A stretch of 64,000 bases of DNA from Bactrocera neohumeralis (Eukaryota > Arthropoda > Insecta > Diptera > Tephritidae). A program made the position numbers and the translations under genes. Shown piece by piece: positions 1 to 11,028 of the stretch. The notes beneath the pieces were generated by a model, which saw only the letters and a list, made by a program, of their open reading frames with translations, did not search any database and was not told the origin of the DNA. The stretch covers positions 5,175,341 to 5,239,340 of the forward strand of contig NW_026089624.1 in NCBI RefSeq assembly GCF_024586455.1, read 5' to 3'. Every line of letters begins with the position of its first letter. The stretch's first letter is position 1.

Positions 1-1716
1 CATTCATCTATTGAATCTGCTCCTGTCATTAAATCGTCCATGTAGAAGTCGTTTTTAATGATGTTTGAAAGCAAATAGTTGTGGGGCTCGCATAGTTTGG
101 CAATTTCTTGTAAAGTTCTCGTTGCCAAAAAAGGAGCTGATGCTGTCCCATATGTAACTGTTTGTAGTTTGTATTCTTCTATCGGCTCTCCTTTTGTTTC
201 TCTCCACAATATACGTTGGTAATCTTGATCACTATCTGTTATTTTAATTTGTCGAAACATCTTTTCAAGATCACTAGTTAATACATATTGCCAAAGTCTC
301 CATTTGATTATAATGTCAAATATATCTCTTTGAAGTCTCGGTCCTATGAAGAGGATGTCATTTAAACTACTTCCATTTGTAGTTTTTGCAGACGCATCGA
401 AAACTACTCGTAGTTTAGTCGTTCTACTGCCTTCTCGAATCACTGCTTGATGGGGCAAATAGTATTTTCCGCATTTATTTTCACTTGCTTTTTCCATGTG
501 GCCCATTTCCGAATATTCTTTCATAAATTGCACATATTGTTGTTTTAACTCGTTATTTGTAGCGAACCTTTTCTCAAGATTAAGAAAACTCGCCATAGCT
601 TGTTTGCGAGAATCGCCTAAACCTTTTTTTTTGTTTAAAAGGTATATTGACGACAAATCGATTATTTCCTTTTCTTACTGTTGTTTTTTCAAAAATTCTT
701 AGGCATTCATCATCATCTGCTGTATCTGCTGGAGTTGTAGTGTCTCCTATTTCCCAAAACTTCTCCAATGTTGTAGTAAGCGCTGCTAAAATTGTATTGT
801 TTTTTCTCGGTTGTTGTAAAACTCCCGACAATATCCAGCCCAATTTCGTAGCTTGACCTAGTATTCGATCCTTTTTAAATATACCTTCTTCTAGTATGTC
901 GGCATATATGTCACTTCCAATGACAATATCGATTCGATCTGATTTATTGCAATTGGGATCAGCTAAAGTGTAGTTTTTCAATTGTTCTATATCCCATTTA
1001 AACGTTTTGTCTGGTTGAGCACTCGCTAATTTCGGCAAAATTAGTGCTTCGACATTGTACGCCTCGTTGCTTAGGAATCTCGGCTTGATTTTAATGTTGA
1101 TTTTAAATTTGGACACTCCCACTGTGGTATTTCCTAAACCTTGTAGTTCAGTTACTTTTCTTCTTCTTGGTAAATGAAGTATTTGAGATGCTTCTTCGGA
1201 AATAGTAGTTTTTTGGGATCCTTGATCGATTAGAGCTCGCAATGTCACATACTCTCCATTTGCTGCCTTCACCCTTATCTGTGCTGTTGCTAGGAGTATC
1301 GCCATTTCCGAATGTTTCGTCATCATTGTGGAAGATGTTTTTGTGACATTTTCTTCACTTCCTCCTTTTCCTTTTTGGAATTCATTGAAGTGCAATAAAT
1401 TATGATGATTTCTTTCACACTTATTGCACTTCTTTTTATTATTACATTTTCCTTCATATACGTGATCAAGGCAAATGTAGCATAACTTGTTGTTTGTTAT
1501 GAATCTTCTTCGATTCATCGTAGTCAATGTCTGAAACTTTCTGCATTCACCAATTTGATGCCCAGGAACCTTGCAGTATACACAATTATTTTGTGCCGCT
1601 GTATAACATGTAGGTGTTCGCTGTGGCTGCTTTTGATTGTTCCATTTAGTTGGTTTTCTGTCGCGTATTGCTTCTAAGAGCTTGATATTGCTGTTCCAGA
1701 AAACTGAAGACGTCAT
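1..1716 (-). pseudogene. BEL/Pao pol: zinc knuckles, protease, N-terminal RT
   Basis: The open stretch 1716-580 shows Cys/His knuckles (CVYCKVPGHQIGEC, then CYIC and CNKCERNHH), followed by a retropepsin-like segment with the LIDQGSQ active-site motif typical of the DUF1758 peptidase of BEL/Pao. It then enters the reverse transcriptase N-terminus (EKTTVRKGNNRFVV). After a frameshift around 615-650 the RT continues in another frame to base 1, and a catalytic FYMDDL motif is readable at about 24-41 on the minus strand. The role would be polyprotein processing and cDNA synthesis. RNase H and integrase would be off the left edge. Confidence 0.82.
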
Positions 1717-2854
1717 CTAGGCTTTGTATATCCCTACTTTTTTTTACGTTTTGCTCGTATAAACGTAGACTTTCTTTGTCTAGTTTTCGAACCACTATCC
1801 GAGCTATGAGGGCTTGTTCGTCATTTAAATTTAGATTTAGCCCTTTTAAAGCATAAATGCATTCTTTGGTGGTATCTAACAGCTGCTTCATGCTTTGTGC
1901 ACTTTCTCCATTTGCTGTCGGTTGATCAAGTAGTCTGTCTACTTGTGCTGTAAATTGTAGCCTTCTATTCTCATACCTTTCCTTGAGAATTTGCCAAGCA
2001 GCTTCATAATTTGTTGCTGTTACTGATAGATGTTGAATTAATCTACCAGCTTCTCCACCTAATGATGTCTTCAATCGGAACATCTTTGCCACTTCTGTAA
2101 AGTGCTTCGAATCATGCACCAAACTTTTAAAAAGATCGTGGAATGACGACCATTGTTTCATTTCACCGTAAAACATCGGAATTTTAATTTCCTGCAGTTT
2201 TATATTGGAATACATTGTTTGTGGTGAATTATAATTATTAAATTTCTCCGTTATCCTTTTGATGATGATTTTGTATTCTTGACGAAATACATCTATTTGT
2301 TCCTCAATAGATTCTTTAGTTGTTTCAACTAATTTGATATTTTGAGTTTCAAAATATGATTCTTCAACATTTTCAAATTGTATTTGAAGCTTGGTTTTGA
2401 ATTCTCTCATTTGCTCGAGAGAATCCAATGCATTTCTTCGTATTTCATCCATCGTGCTTTTGAGCATTTTTGCTCGACGTTGATATTTTCTTTCAACGCC
2501 AGACGCGGCTTCAGGTGGTGCGACCTGAATAGTTTTTGGCGTAGATTCTATTTGCCACATGCTGCTCACTGCTGAAACACCTTCGGCAGTACTTTGAATT
2601 CTTAAATTCTGAATAGAATTCTCCATTGTTTGCATTACATGCTCGAAGTAGTTCTTCGCAATGTATTCCTCAGCTTCTTGACTCTTCTTAGCCATTGTTT
2701 TATTATGATTTGCAGTAAACTCTTTCATAACAGTCTGAATATGATCCATATATTCCAGACATGAAGCCTTTCTTATTTTTCCGCTCAGGATTTTCTGCTC
2801 CTCCAAAGCAGCTAGATCTCCCAACTCCTTCTGTCGTGTTAGCAAATTCTTCAT
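1646..2854 (-). pseudogene. BEL/Pao gag (DUF1759-type)
   Basis: A charged, helical protein of about 400 residues carries the DUF1759 signature around IPMFYGEMKQWSSFHDLF, then the AWQILKERYENRR and LLDTTKECI segments seen in BEL/Pao gag. The reading frame is open up to 2932, but the ATG at 2854 (MKNLLTRQK) is preferred because the upstream residues come from a poly-A/TA tract. The frame stops at 1646 while the pol frame opens at 1716. The last gag residues and first pol residues are the same DNA in two frames, so a small indel near 1690 split a formerly continuous gag-pol frame. Confidence 0.8.
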
Positions 2855-3120
2855 ATTTGCTTCTTTATAGATGGTTTTGTATATATATATATTTTTTTTT
2901 TTTTTTTGCACTGTTCTTGTTGTTATAGCCACAAGGACGCTTTTAAAATTTTTTTTTTTTTTAACTTTTACTAAAAGTAATTTTTATAAATGCGGGTAGT
3001 CTTTGCTATTCCGGCTTACATTTATTTTTACTTGGCTAAGTAATGCTCTTTTTCTTTTAAGAGGCTTCTAGTACTTGCACTTGCTCGATTCTTTTTCAAA
3101 AAGAGGATCGAAGGACCAAA

Positions 3121-3690
3121 TGTACAGATTAAGACAGTCTTTGCTTAAGTCTGTACTGTGAGAGTTCACTTTTGACTCTGGTTTTCTTTATTAAAATTTC
3201 TCCCCTCAATACATTTCTTAATTCTAGTTTCTTAACTATGTATATATGTATATGTGTGTATGCTTAGTGTGCATACACATGTGTAAATATGTATGTATTA
3301 TATTTTTATTGCATTTTCCAGATACCAACGCATTGATATTTTATAGTTTTTTAGATTAGTGCATCTAACGCACTTATACACATACGTACACACGCTTGAT
3401 ACTTTCTTATCTGTTGCTTGTGTGCATTAATATTTCGAGTACGTATATTTTGTATTTTAATATTAGTATTATGTATACTCTAATTTATGAGTTTTCTTTT
3501 ATGTGCAATGATTTTCACATTTTTATGAGCAAGTCTCATATTACAATTTTGTTGCTTACCATTGCACTTGACATTTAGTGGACTGTATATACTTTTTATT
3601 TAATTTATTGTTTACATGTATATTTTTATGTATTAATGTAGTTGTGTCAAAAATATAATTTCGTATATATAATTCTATCTTAAGGTTACA
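3121..3690 (-). repeat. BEL/Pao 5' LTR with adjacent primer-binding site
   Basis: The inner edge begins TGTACAG at 3121 and the outer edge ends GTTACA at 3690, giving the expected TGT...ACA ends. Immediately inside, the minus strand reads TTTGGTCCTTCGATCC (3120-3105), a plausible tRNA primer-binding site. A minus-strand AATAAA lies at about 3188-3193. The inner edge is well placed. The outer edge is inferred from the terminal bases and from LINE coding sequence resuming just beyond it. Confidence 0.55.
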
Positions 3691-3712
3691 AAACTTTCAT
3701 GTTCATATCTTT

Positions 3713-4503
3713 ATGAACATTTCTTGTTGGCTTTGTGATGGGCTTGCCCATCTTAAATGTGCTGGACTGACAGGTAGGATTTTGGATTCCATTCTTTACA
3801 GTAAGGGCTTGCGCTGGTCTCGCTTGAAATGCAGACCAACTGAAATTGAATTGTTTAAAGGTTTTAAGCAGGCGAGATTGGTCGAGAGCTTGAAATCCTT
3901 ACTGAAAAATTGAGGCGTTATGAAATGCTGTTTCAATCATTTCAATGCCTAAATACTCGGGATGAGAATCCAAAACCTAAACGAAAACGTCCGTCTGATG
4001 AAGATACCAATGTATCTTCCTTAAAAAGAATGCCCCCACCCGCTATTGGCCTCATAAATCTTGCATCCCCTTGTCCTCAAGGAGAGAAGGTTTCGTCTGC
4101 TCAGGACGCAGAGAAAACTGTTACTGAATACGGTAAGCGGAAAACTTCTCAAGATCCGCCTCCAAATACCTCCAAGTCAGCTAATAAAAACTTAGTGGTA
4201 ATACCGCGGAAAAAAGTAATTTTTATCTCGAGACTTGCTGCGGATACCACAGTCGAGGATATAAAAAGTTACATCTTGTCGAAATTAAAAACGGTAGATA
4301 CAGACATCCGTAAATTTAATTTCAAATACAACACAGATATTTCCTCGTTTAAGATCGACGTATCCGCTGACAATTTTCAATTGTTACTTGACAACTCATT
4401 CTGGCCATCTGGGGTCTTTGTGCGCGAATTCGAGCACAAACGTGATAAGCCCCCTGTAGTTATCTCTAAAATGCCTAGAAATCACGTTGATACAAAAAAC
4501 TAA
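3713..4503 (+). pseudogene. LINE ORF1 (zinc finger plus nucleic-acid-binding region)
   Basis: The first piece (3713-3913) begins with a PHD-like Cys/His finger (CWLCDGLAHLKCAGL). The frame then changes at about 3910. The second piece (3910-4503) has a basic stretch (KPKRKRPSDED) and a region resembling an RRM-like fold (VIFISRLAADTTVEDIKSYI). Such proteins bind the LINE RNA. The N-terminus is missing because of the BEL/Pao insertion, and the 3910 frameshift makes it non-functional. Confidence 0.65.
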
Positions 4504-4518
4504 TTAACAATAATTCGC

Positions 4519-4980
4519 TGATTATTTATTATCAAAATGTTAGAGGGCTTAATACAAAACTTACTGATTTGTATCTAAATAGCATTCATTGTAATTTTAA
4601 AATCATTGCTTTGGCAGAAACTTGGCTAAAGCCCCACATTTTTGATAACGAAATATTCAACAGCGAATTCGAAATCTTTAGATATGAACAGAAAAGGAGG
4701 TGGTGTCTTGTTTGCTGTTCATTCTTCAATTCCATCTGAAGAAGTCGATGTTCCGCATGCAGACTTCATTGAATTTAAGTGCATTCGTATTTGCGCTAAT
4801 AGTGGCCATATCTACTTAACATTGTCTTATATACCGCCTCACTCTGACATATCTGTATATATGCAGCATGCTTCATTAATAAGTAATGTTTTCTCAATGG
4901 TTAATGATACTGATTCCATGATTGTTTTGGAAGATTTCAACTTACCGTGCGTATCATGGAAATCTAGAGATGATCACAAC
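4519..4980 (+). pseudogene. LINE ORF2 endonuclease domain, broken
   Basis: The stretch starting near 4519 reads IYYQNVRGLNTKL and IIALAETWL, the N-terminal motifs of the apurinic-type endonuclease of LINEs. A frameshift with small deletion near 4680 leads to a second open piece (4642-4989) with GGGVLFAVHSSIP, LTLSYIPPHSD and LEDFNLPCVSW. In the last motif the usual Gly-Asp-Phe-Asn is Glu-Asp-Phe-Asn. The domain is cut at 4980 by a hAT fragment, and its C-terminal part is missing. Confidence 0.75.
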
Positions 4981-5312
4981 CAGAGATAAAGAGATCCCCA
5001 ACTCTCCTGTCACTGGAAATGTGAGAGCCGTTCACCTACCGAACTTTGACAGTTGACTGGATTGGATAGGTTTTGACATTTTGCAATTGGAATGACTGGA
5101 ACGGCCAGATTGAAATTATACCAAAAATATATGTGAACGGAGGAATTTGTTGCCGCCGTTCAAGATCGCTAATAAAAATTTAAAACAATGAAAATCAAAG
5201 AAAATGCGAAATTTAAATATATTTCATGAAACAATTTGTAATTTGATGCATAATAGAATTAATTTTTTATTACAAATGATTAAAAACATTTATTAATTGA
5301 GACTAACTTTCT
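4981..5312 (+). mobile_element. Partial hAT-like element (same family as 15121-16237)
   Basis: The insert starts CAGAGATAAAGAGAT, a hAT-type terminus. It aligns over about 330 bases with the left part of the element at 15121, including the shared block ending ACATTTATTAATTGAG. Similarity stops near 5310 and LINE sequence resumes near 5318. No right terminal repeat and no 8-bp duplication of the preceding ATCACAAC was found, so this is a truncated copy. Confidence 0.6.
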
Positions 5313-5317
5313 AAAAT

Positions 5318-6358
5318 AACTTGGCCAGATTACAGTGGCAGTATTGAATTTAGTGCTTCCCACTTTAATGAAACTATTGTAAACTTATTTGAAAAATATG
5401 TTCCGAAGTGTGTTGCTACTCAAAAAATTAGTTCTAATTTATGGTTTTCGAAAGAATTATGTAAATTAAAAAATAGAAAATCTCGTGCTTTTAAACTTTT
5501 TAAAAAAACTGGTTTAGCTGCTAACTATTCAAAATATTCTAAATTGCGTCGACAATTTGCTGAACTTAACAAAATATGTTATAGTAATTATATAAATAAA
5601 GTAAAAAATAATATTATACGTAATCCAAAATTGTTTTATGGTTTCGTCAACTCCAAACGCAGGATTTCTAATTTTCCGTCCGCTATGAAATATAAGTCTA
5701 GTATGTCTAGTGACAATCACAGCATTTCTAATATGTTCGCTGAATTCTTTAGGTCCAATTACTCTCCACAAAATGTTCCGCATCAGCACAAGTTATGTCC
5801 GATTTCTGTCATTAATGCACCTACCATTTCCGAAGCAGACGTCTTAAATCAGTTAAATATGTTAGAACAATCATACAATTATGGCCCAGATTTGATTCCC
5901 TCATGCTTTCTTAAGAAATGTGCCAAATATATATACCAACCCCTAACAAAACTATTTAATTCATCTTTTATGCAAGGCTTATTTCCATCCATATGGAAAA
6001 AGTCATTTATAATTCCTTTGCATAAGAGTGGATTTAGGTCTTCTATTGAAAACTATAGGGGAATAGCAAAGTTGTCTGCAATACCTAAACTTTTTGAAGC
6101 AATTATAACAGACGACATAACCTTCCGGATCTCTCCACTAATTTCTTGTTCTCAGCACGGTTTTCGTAAAGGGAAATCTACCGTAACTAATTTGCTTGAA
6201 TTTGTATCACATGTATCAACGGGCTTTAGGGAGAATAAGAATACTGATGTTATATACACAGATTTTAGTAAAGCTTTTGATAAAGTAAACCATTCAATTC
6301 TTTTGAATAAACTTGATCTTCTTGGTTTTCAACCAATATTTCTAAAATGGGTTGCTTC
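5318..6358 (+). pseudogene. LINE reverse transcriptase, N-terminal part
   Basis: An open frame (5544-6368, with coding similarity from about 5318) carries Jockey/CR1-type RT motifs in order: YGPDLIPSCFLKK, WKKSFIIPLHKSG, NYRGIAKLSAIPKLFE, QHGFRKGKSTVTNL and TDFSKAFDKVNH. The last holds the first catalytic Asp. The frame is interrupted at 6358, just after LKWVAS, by the hAT element. It resumes at 8295 in the same frame. Confidence 0.85.
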
Positions 6359-8286
6359 CAGAGTTTGAAAAACTACGCTACTCTCGTAGCATTTCAATTT
6401 ACTCTTGCTACCGCTCTCACTTTGTCGGGAGCCGCAGCATAGCCTTAGCATAACAATGTAAAGTATGTGCCCACTCTGCTCCGAGTTTTGTTAGGTAAAA
6501 AACTATAGCTGGAGCGGGAGCAAAAAATTAAATTCTGCGCTATGCTCTGGCGTAGCGGTATCAAAAAATTGGGAGCGGTAGCACATCAGAGCAAATGAAA
6601 ATTTTCATGTGCTAAAGCTCCCGAATGTGTTTGTTGTTTTTTTTTCTTTTTTGCTATTTTCTGACATTTACAAGTATGGTACAAGTTGGTATATAAAAGA
6701 AAGTCGGTTATAACTCAAGAACGGCTGAACCGATTTGGCTTAAAATTGGTGGGGAGGTAGTTTAGAAGCAGGGTAAGGACATAGGATACATTTTATTTCT
6801 TTATGCTAAAATTCAATACAGCTCATAAATACAAAAATTATATTTCAAATCATAAGCATTTGTTCAAAATTTATGTAAGAATCATTTGAAAATTTTAGTA
6901 ATTCAAAACTAGAAAGAAATAAGTAAAAATTTTCATTTCCAAACATGCTTAGGATATGGGTTATACTGATTTTGCTTCTTAACCAGGTAGTTTTTTTTTA
7001 AGACGAGCCCGTCCGATATACATATTTAATATCACAACAAAAAATGGCATTGGAATTTTCATCGTCAAGGCACTGCGGATACTTTGCTAGATTATTGGTC
7101 AAGGACGCAAATGCATTCATAACAAACCAAACGCGATATCTAACGTAAAGATAAAGCGGAATAATTGGAGTGTTGATAAAAAGGTTTATTATAATTTTAG
7201 ATATACAGAAATCTTTTCGATTCTTTGCAATATACATTGAAGTATGTATATGCGTACAATTTCAAACTGATTCTTCCTAAAAAATTATAAAATTACTAAA
7301 TATTGGGAATGGTAGAATAGAACTGCAAATACACAGTGCAATGGATTAACACATTCGCGTAAATTGCGGGAATTCCAGTCATTCATGTTTCCTTCAATAA
7401 AACAATTGCGGGAATTCCCGCGCTATATTCCCGCAATTTCTTCCGCACATATAAAAATGCCATAAAATACCTCTGATCTGTAGGAATTTAAAGATAAAAA
7501 TCAGGATTTTAGTGTATTTTCTATGGAAAATTTTTACATGCCTCGGTCCAGTTCTTAATGTAAATATTTAGGGCTAAAATTTTCAGGGAATTTTTTTTTG
7601 GGGTATTTCCAAGGAAATTTCGTGACGGGACTGAAAAAAATTAATAGTTCAAAAAAAAAACACCCTAATGTATATAAAAAGGGGGAAAGTATATGTACAT
7701 AGTTACAATTAATTTCGAAAATTCATAGTAATTGAGTATTGTAATACATTTGGAATTGAATGATGTTTTTGGTAATATAAAATTGGTAAATATTTTACAT
7801 AATAATAAAAAATTTATAATTTATTCAATTATTATCTAATTCACTTTATTAATATATTTCTTAAAATATTTGATTTTAGATTTATAAAGGCACTTGACGC
7901 AACAAGTGCCAAAATGATTTGCATAACATTGTTTTGTTTGAATTATTCAATTAATTCAAATATTATGCCAGAAAATAGCAAAAAAGAAAAAAAAACAACA
8001 AACACATTCGGAAGCTGTAGCACATGAAAATTTTCATTTGCTCTGATGTGCTACCGCTCCCAATTTTTTGCTACCGCTACGCCAGAGCATAGCGCAGAAT
8101 ATAATTTTTTTGCTCCCGCTCCAGCTATAGTTTTTTACCTAACAAAACTCGGAGCAGAGTAGAGCACATACTTTACATTGTTATGCTAAGGCTATGCTGC
8201 GGCTCCCGACAAAGTGAGAGCGGAAGCGATAGCATAGCAATAATTTTAGAAATTTTGCTACTACGGAGTAGTAAATGAGAACCCTG
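6359..8286. mobile_element. Complete hAT-type non-autonomous element with perfect 8-bp TSD
   Basis: The 1928-bp element begins CAGAGTTTG and ends AACCCTG (terminal inverted CAGAG/CAGGG). It is flanked by identical 8-bp copies of GTTGCTTC at 6351-6358 and 8287-8294, the hallmark of hAT insertion. Inverted repeats of roughly 300 bases face each other (about 6366-6665 and 7960-8275), rich in short GAGCGGTAGC-like words. No transposase is recognised inside. The interior holds a block shared with 18690-19165 and a GC-rich palindrome near 7366-7440 (GCGGGAATTCCCGC). Confidence 0.88.
6712..7240. repeat. Block shared with 18690-19165 inside the hAT element
   Basis: Starting at AAGAACGGCTGAACCGATTT and running to about 7240, this block aligns in the same orientation with 18690-19165. 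Shared stretches include the GGATACATTTTAT area, the ATTATATTTCAAAT area and the TTCATAACAAACCAAAC area. The gap between the two copies contains only indels and substitutions. I suspect a Helitron-associated sequence, but no coding domain supports that. The small open frame within it (7237-6998, minus) is not credible as a gene. Confidence 0.5.
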
Positions 8287-9239
8287 GTTGCTTCTTATCT
8301 TAGTAATAGAATTCAACAAGTCATATTTAAAGATACTTTTTCTGACATAATCAATGTTCCTTCAGGCGTTCCTCAAGGTAGCCATCTGGGTCCAATTCTG
8401 TTCTTGTTATTTATTAACGACATATCATCTGTTGTTAAGTTTTCAAAAGTTTTATTATATGCTGACGATGTAAAGCTTTTTAAAACGTATACTTCAAACA
8501 TATTCAGATTCATATTTATTTTAAGCATATAAATATATAGAAAATAGCAAAATTAGCTGCACTAGCTCGAGGCCATCAGCTGATACTTCAAACAGCGAAA
8601 GATGTCAGTTGCAAACAGACTTAAACAGCCTAGTTTCTTGGTGTGATAGAAATGACATGCCATTGAACCTTAAAAAATGTAAAACGATGTGCTTTCCACG
8701 TAGAGCTGTAGACCCTACCTCATACGCAATACAAAACTTTAGGTTGGAGCAAGTATGCAGTTTTGTTGATCTGGGAGTAACTATGGAGCCCAAACTCAAT
8801 TTTAATCTTCACGCAATTTCCACGGTTTTTAAAAGCTAAAGGCGCTCTTAGTTTTGTTAAACGTTGGTCTAAAGAATTTAGAGATCCGCTTACCACAAAA
8901 ATTTTTTTTACATCTCTGGTGAGGCCTATATTGGAGTATGCTTCTGTGGTTTGGAACCCTAGTTACCAAGTCCATTCTGATAAGTTAGAGTCCGCTCAAA
9001 AACAATTTTTACTTTTTGCCTTAAATCATTTGCATTGGGATTCCAGTTTAAATCTTCCCCCTTACATTAACCGTTTAAAATTTATAAATCTCCCGACACT
9101 CACTAGTCGTAGGGAGATGCTTGGTATAATATTTCTTGTAAAAGTCATGAATGGGTCAGTCTGTAGCCAATCTCTCTTATCTGATATTAATTTTAACGTT
9201 CCCGCTCGCCCTACCAGCAGTTTAGACCCTTACTTTTAA
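8287..9239 (+). pseudogene. LINE reverse transcriptase, C-terminal part
   Basis: After the hAT insertion the RT resumes with SGVPQGSHLGPILFLLFIND and the catalytic LLYADDVKLF (YADD box) within 8295-8532. A second piece (8609-8839) carries WCDRNDMPLNLKKCKTM and the third (8919-9239) the C-terminal LEYASVVWNPSY and LPTLTSRREML motifs. The pieces are separated by frameshifts or short deletions near 8500-8600 and 8840-8900. The stop at 9239 is followed by about 230 bases of 3' UTR-like sequence. Confidence 0.82.
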
Positions 9240-9470
9240 AATTTTTTAGAACAAATTTTGAGTTTGAGTTCCGCCGTATATCCCATGATTCCAATTTTCA
9301 TTCCAGCACATTTGATCTAACAGACTCACTCTTTACCATTAAAAAAATTATTTTATCTACTCTTAAAAAGTAATTTTTAAAAATTATAAACTTTAGTCTA
9401 CTTAATTCTTAATTTCGGCTGTTGAAATTTTTGTTTTTGTAGCTGAGCAGCTTAAGATTGCAACGCTTAA

Positions 9471-9714
9471 AACTCTCTTGCCTTTTATGACTCGGCTAAT
9501 TCCGCTCGTTCGCGGATTGCGCCCCTCGCGTCGGTTGGGCGGGAGGAGGGTAATCGTTGGGTATTATTATTTGCAAATTTGTATCGGGCACCAAACGTTT
9601 TGCCGATCTATAAGTCCGAACACGGGAGTTCTATTTTCTATGGCATCACAAAGGACTGCGTATAGTCCACGTGCGATCTTTGATCAGCCATCTAACCTAA
9701 CCTAACCTAACCTA
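9471..9714. other. Unclassified insert ending in (TAACC)n
   Basis: This GC-richer 240-bp stretch separates the plus-strand LINE from the minus-strand LINE. It ends in a short CTAAC repeat (9692-9713). It may be the 3' tail of another retroelement, but no protein motif is visible. The open frame at 9478-9705 has no recognisable homology. Confidence 0.35.
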
Positions 9715-10505
9715 GCCGCCTCTTTATTGACATTTTGAGTTACCGGGATTTGATCGCAGAACATAATTGCCTTTTGCGTGTATTTAGGCCAGTCTGCTTT
9801 TCCTGTCAGGAACTTTGGTTTAGGAAAGGCCTTTGCAAAGGAAGACGTTGCAATTTCAGTTACTATTGGGTAGTGGTCGCTACCACACAAACTATCCAGA
9901 GTATGGCTATTCACTTTTGGAGCTATATTGGTAGAGCAAATAGATAGGTCGACGTGCGTAAAAGAATTATGAGTTGAAAAATGAGTCGGGGCACTATCTT
10001 TCAATACGGTAAGATTCTCTGTAAGAACTAAGTTTTCCAGAATTAATCATCTTTGGTTGGTTCGGGGGGAGCCCCATAATGGGGACCACGAATTCATATC
10101 TCTAACCAGGATTACGGGCTTGGGTACTGAGGAGAGAATTTGCTGCAGCTCAGTAAGCGTGAAATTTTGTTGTGGGGGAATATACAAGCAAATAATCGTA
10201 AATTTAAATTCTATGGATATCTGAATGGCTAAAGAAGCTACATGGATGAATGGATTTCGAGGAATTAATGTGGAATGTCTTTTCTTACTAAAACAGCAGT
10301 ACCTTGTTTGTTTGTTAAATTCTGAGGTAAATTTAAGAAATAGCCAACATACTTATGTATTTGGTACAAAAGCGTCTTTATTTGCAGCAAGATGAGTTTC
10401 TTGTAAGGCAATGAAGTGTGGGGAGATTTCTTTAATGAGAATTTCAAGTTCAGTGTAGTTGTTGTAGAAGCCCTTTATGTTCCATTGAAGTATATTGAAC
10501 ATAGA
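9715..10505 (-). pseudogene. I-like LINE endonuclease domain
   Basis: The minus strand near 10500-10380 reads QWNIKGFYNNYTELEILI and FIALQETHLAAN, the N-terminal motifs of the LINE endonuclease. After frameshifts it continues with NLTNKQGTAVLVRKDI (10300s) and FTHVDLSICS plus the catalytic SDHYPIVTE (about 9870-9950). The sequence ends abruptly at 9715 beside the CTAAC repeat, so the reverse transcriptase is lost. Confidence 0.7.
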
Positions 10506-10586
10506 GCAAATAGGACAAAGAAGAATGGATTAAATTTCTTCATCGTCGAAAGTTGGCATAATCTGATCATGGTCTGGGTGACTGTA

Positions 10587-10775
10587 TTAGTCCAGTCATT
10601 TAATCTTAAATTAGGTAAGAATCTCGGAATTCGATATACCCATTTATATAGTATACCTACCATATGTAGGCCTTGAGACAACTTTAGAGTGTCAATATAC
10701 AAGTATTTACAGATATATAAATGGGTATATCGAATTCCGAGGTGAACTTACTACGAGTATAATGACTGGACTATA
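10587..10775. repeat. Inverted duplication, about 64-bp arms
   Basis: The left arm (10587-10650) and right arm (about 10714-10775) are reverse complements with few mismatches. Both contain CGGAATTCGATATACCCATT and a TAGTCCAGTCATT segment. About 60 bases separate the arms. It lies inside the LINE between ORF1 and the endonuclease. Confidence 0.75.
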
Positions 10776-11028
10776 TTGTTGAGTAATTAATGGGTTGGTT
10801 TGTGAGTTGTTGATAAAAGCATTTGAAGTGTGGTGAGATTGTAGTTCGCTGATAAATGAATGAGTGGAGTTAGTAGCTTGAGGGGTGGAATTATTAGGAA
10901 AGCTGTTAAGAATGCTGTGGAAGGAAGAATTGAGAGAAACAACTGGGAGAGATCGAGAGTTTACTGGATTTATTGTGTTGTTTTTTTTCTGGAACATAAT
11001 TTAGTTTTAGAGCGTAAGAAAAGGTTGC

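Larger units (their letters stand above)
1..3690 (-). mobile_element. BEL/Pao LTR retrotransposon, 5' two-thirds in window
   Basis: Reading on the minus strand, the order is 5' LTR (3690-3121), tRNA primer site, gag, zinc knuckles, aspartic protease and the start of reverse transcriptase; the element then leaves the window at base 1. This is the BEL/Pao order. The 5' LTR abuts a truncated LINE ORF1 at 3691, so the element probably inserted into that LINE, but the other target-site copy is outside the window. Coding frames are broken near 1690 and near 630, so this copy is dead. Confidence 0.85.
3691..9470 (+). mobile_element. Jockey/CR1-group LINE with nested hAT insertions
   Basis: This plus-strand non-LTR retrotransposon has ORF1 (zinc finger and RNA-binding-like region), an endonuclease, a reverse transcriptase and a C-terminal region. 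Its 5' end is cut by the BEL/Pao LTR at 3690. It is interrupted by a partial hAT (4981-5312) and by a complete hAT (6359-8286). The RT reading frame continues across the second insertion once the element and one target duplication are discounted. Several other frameshifts show it is an old inactive copy. The 3' boundary near 9470 is approximate. Confidence 0.8.

Noticed and set aside
9478..9705. 75-codon plus-strand open frame
   Set aside because: GC-richer but no recognisable domain; lies in an unclassified repeat ending in CTAAC units.
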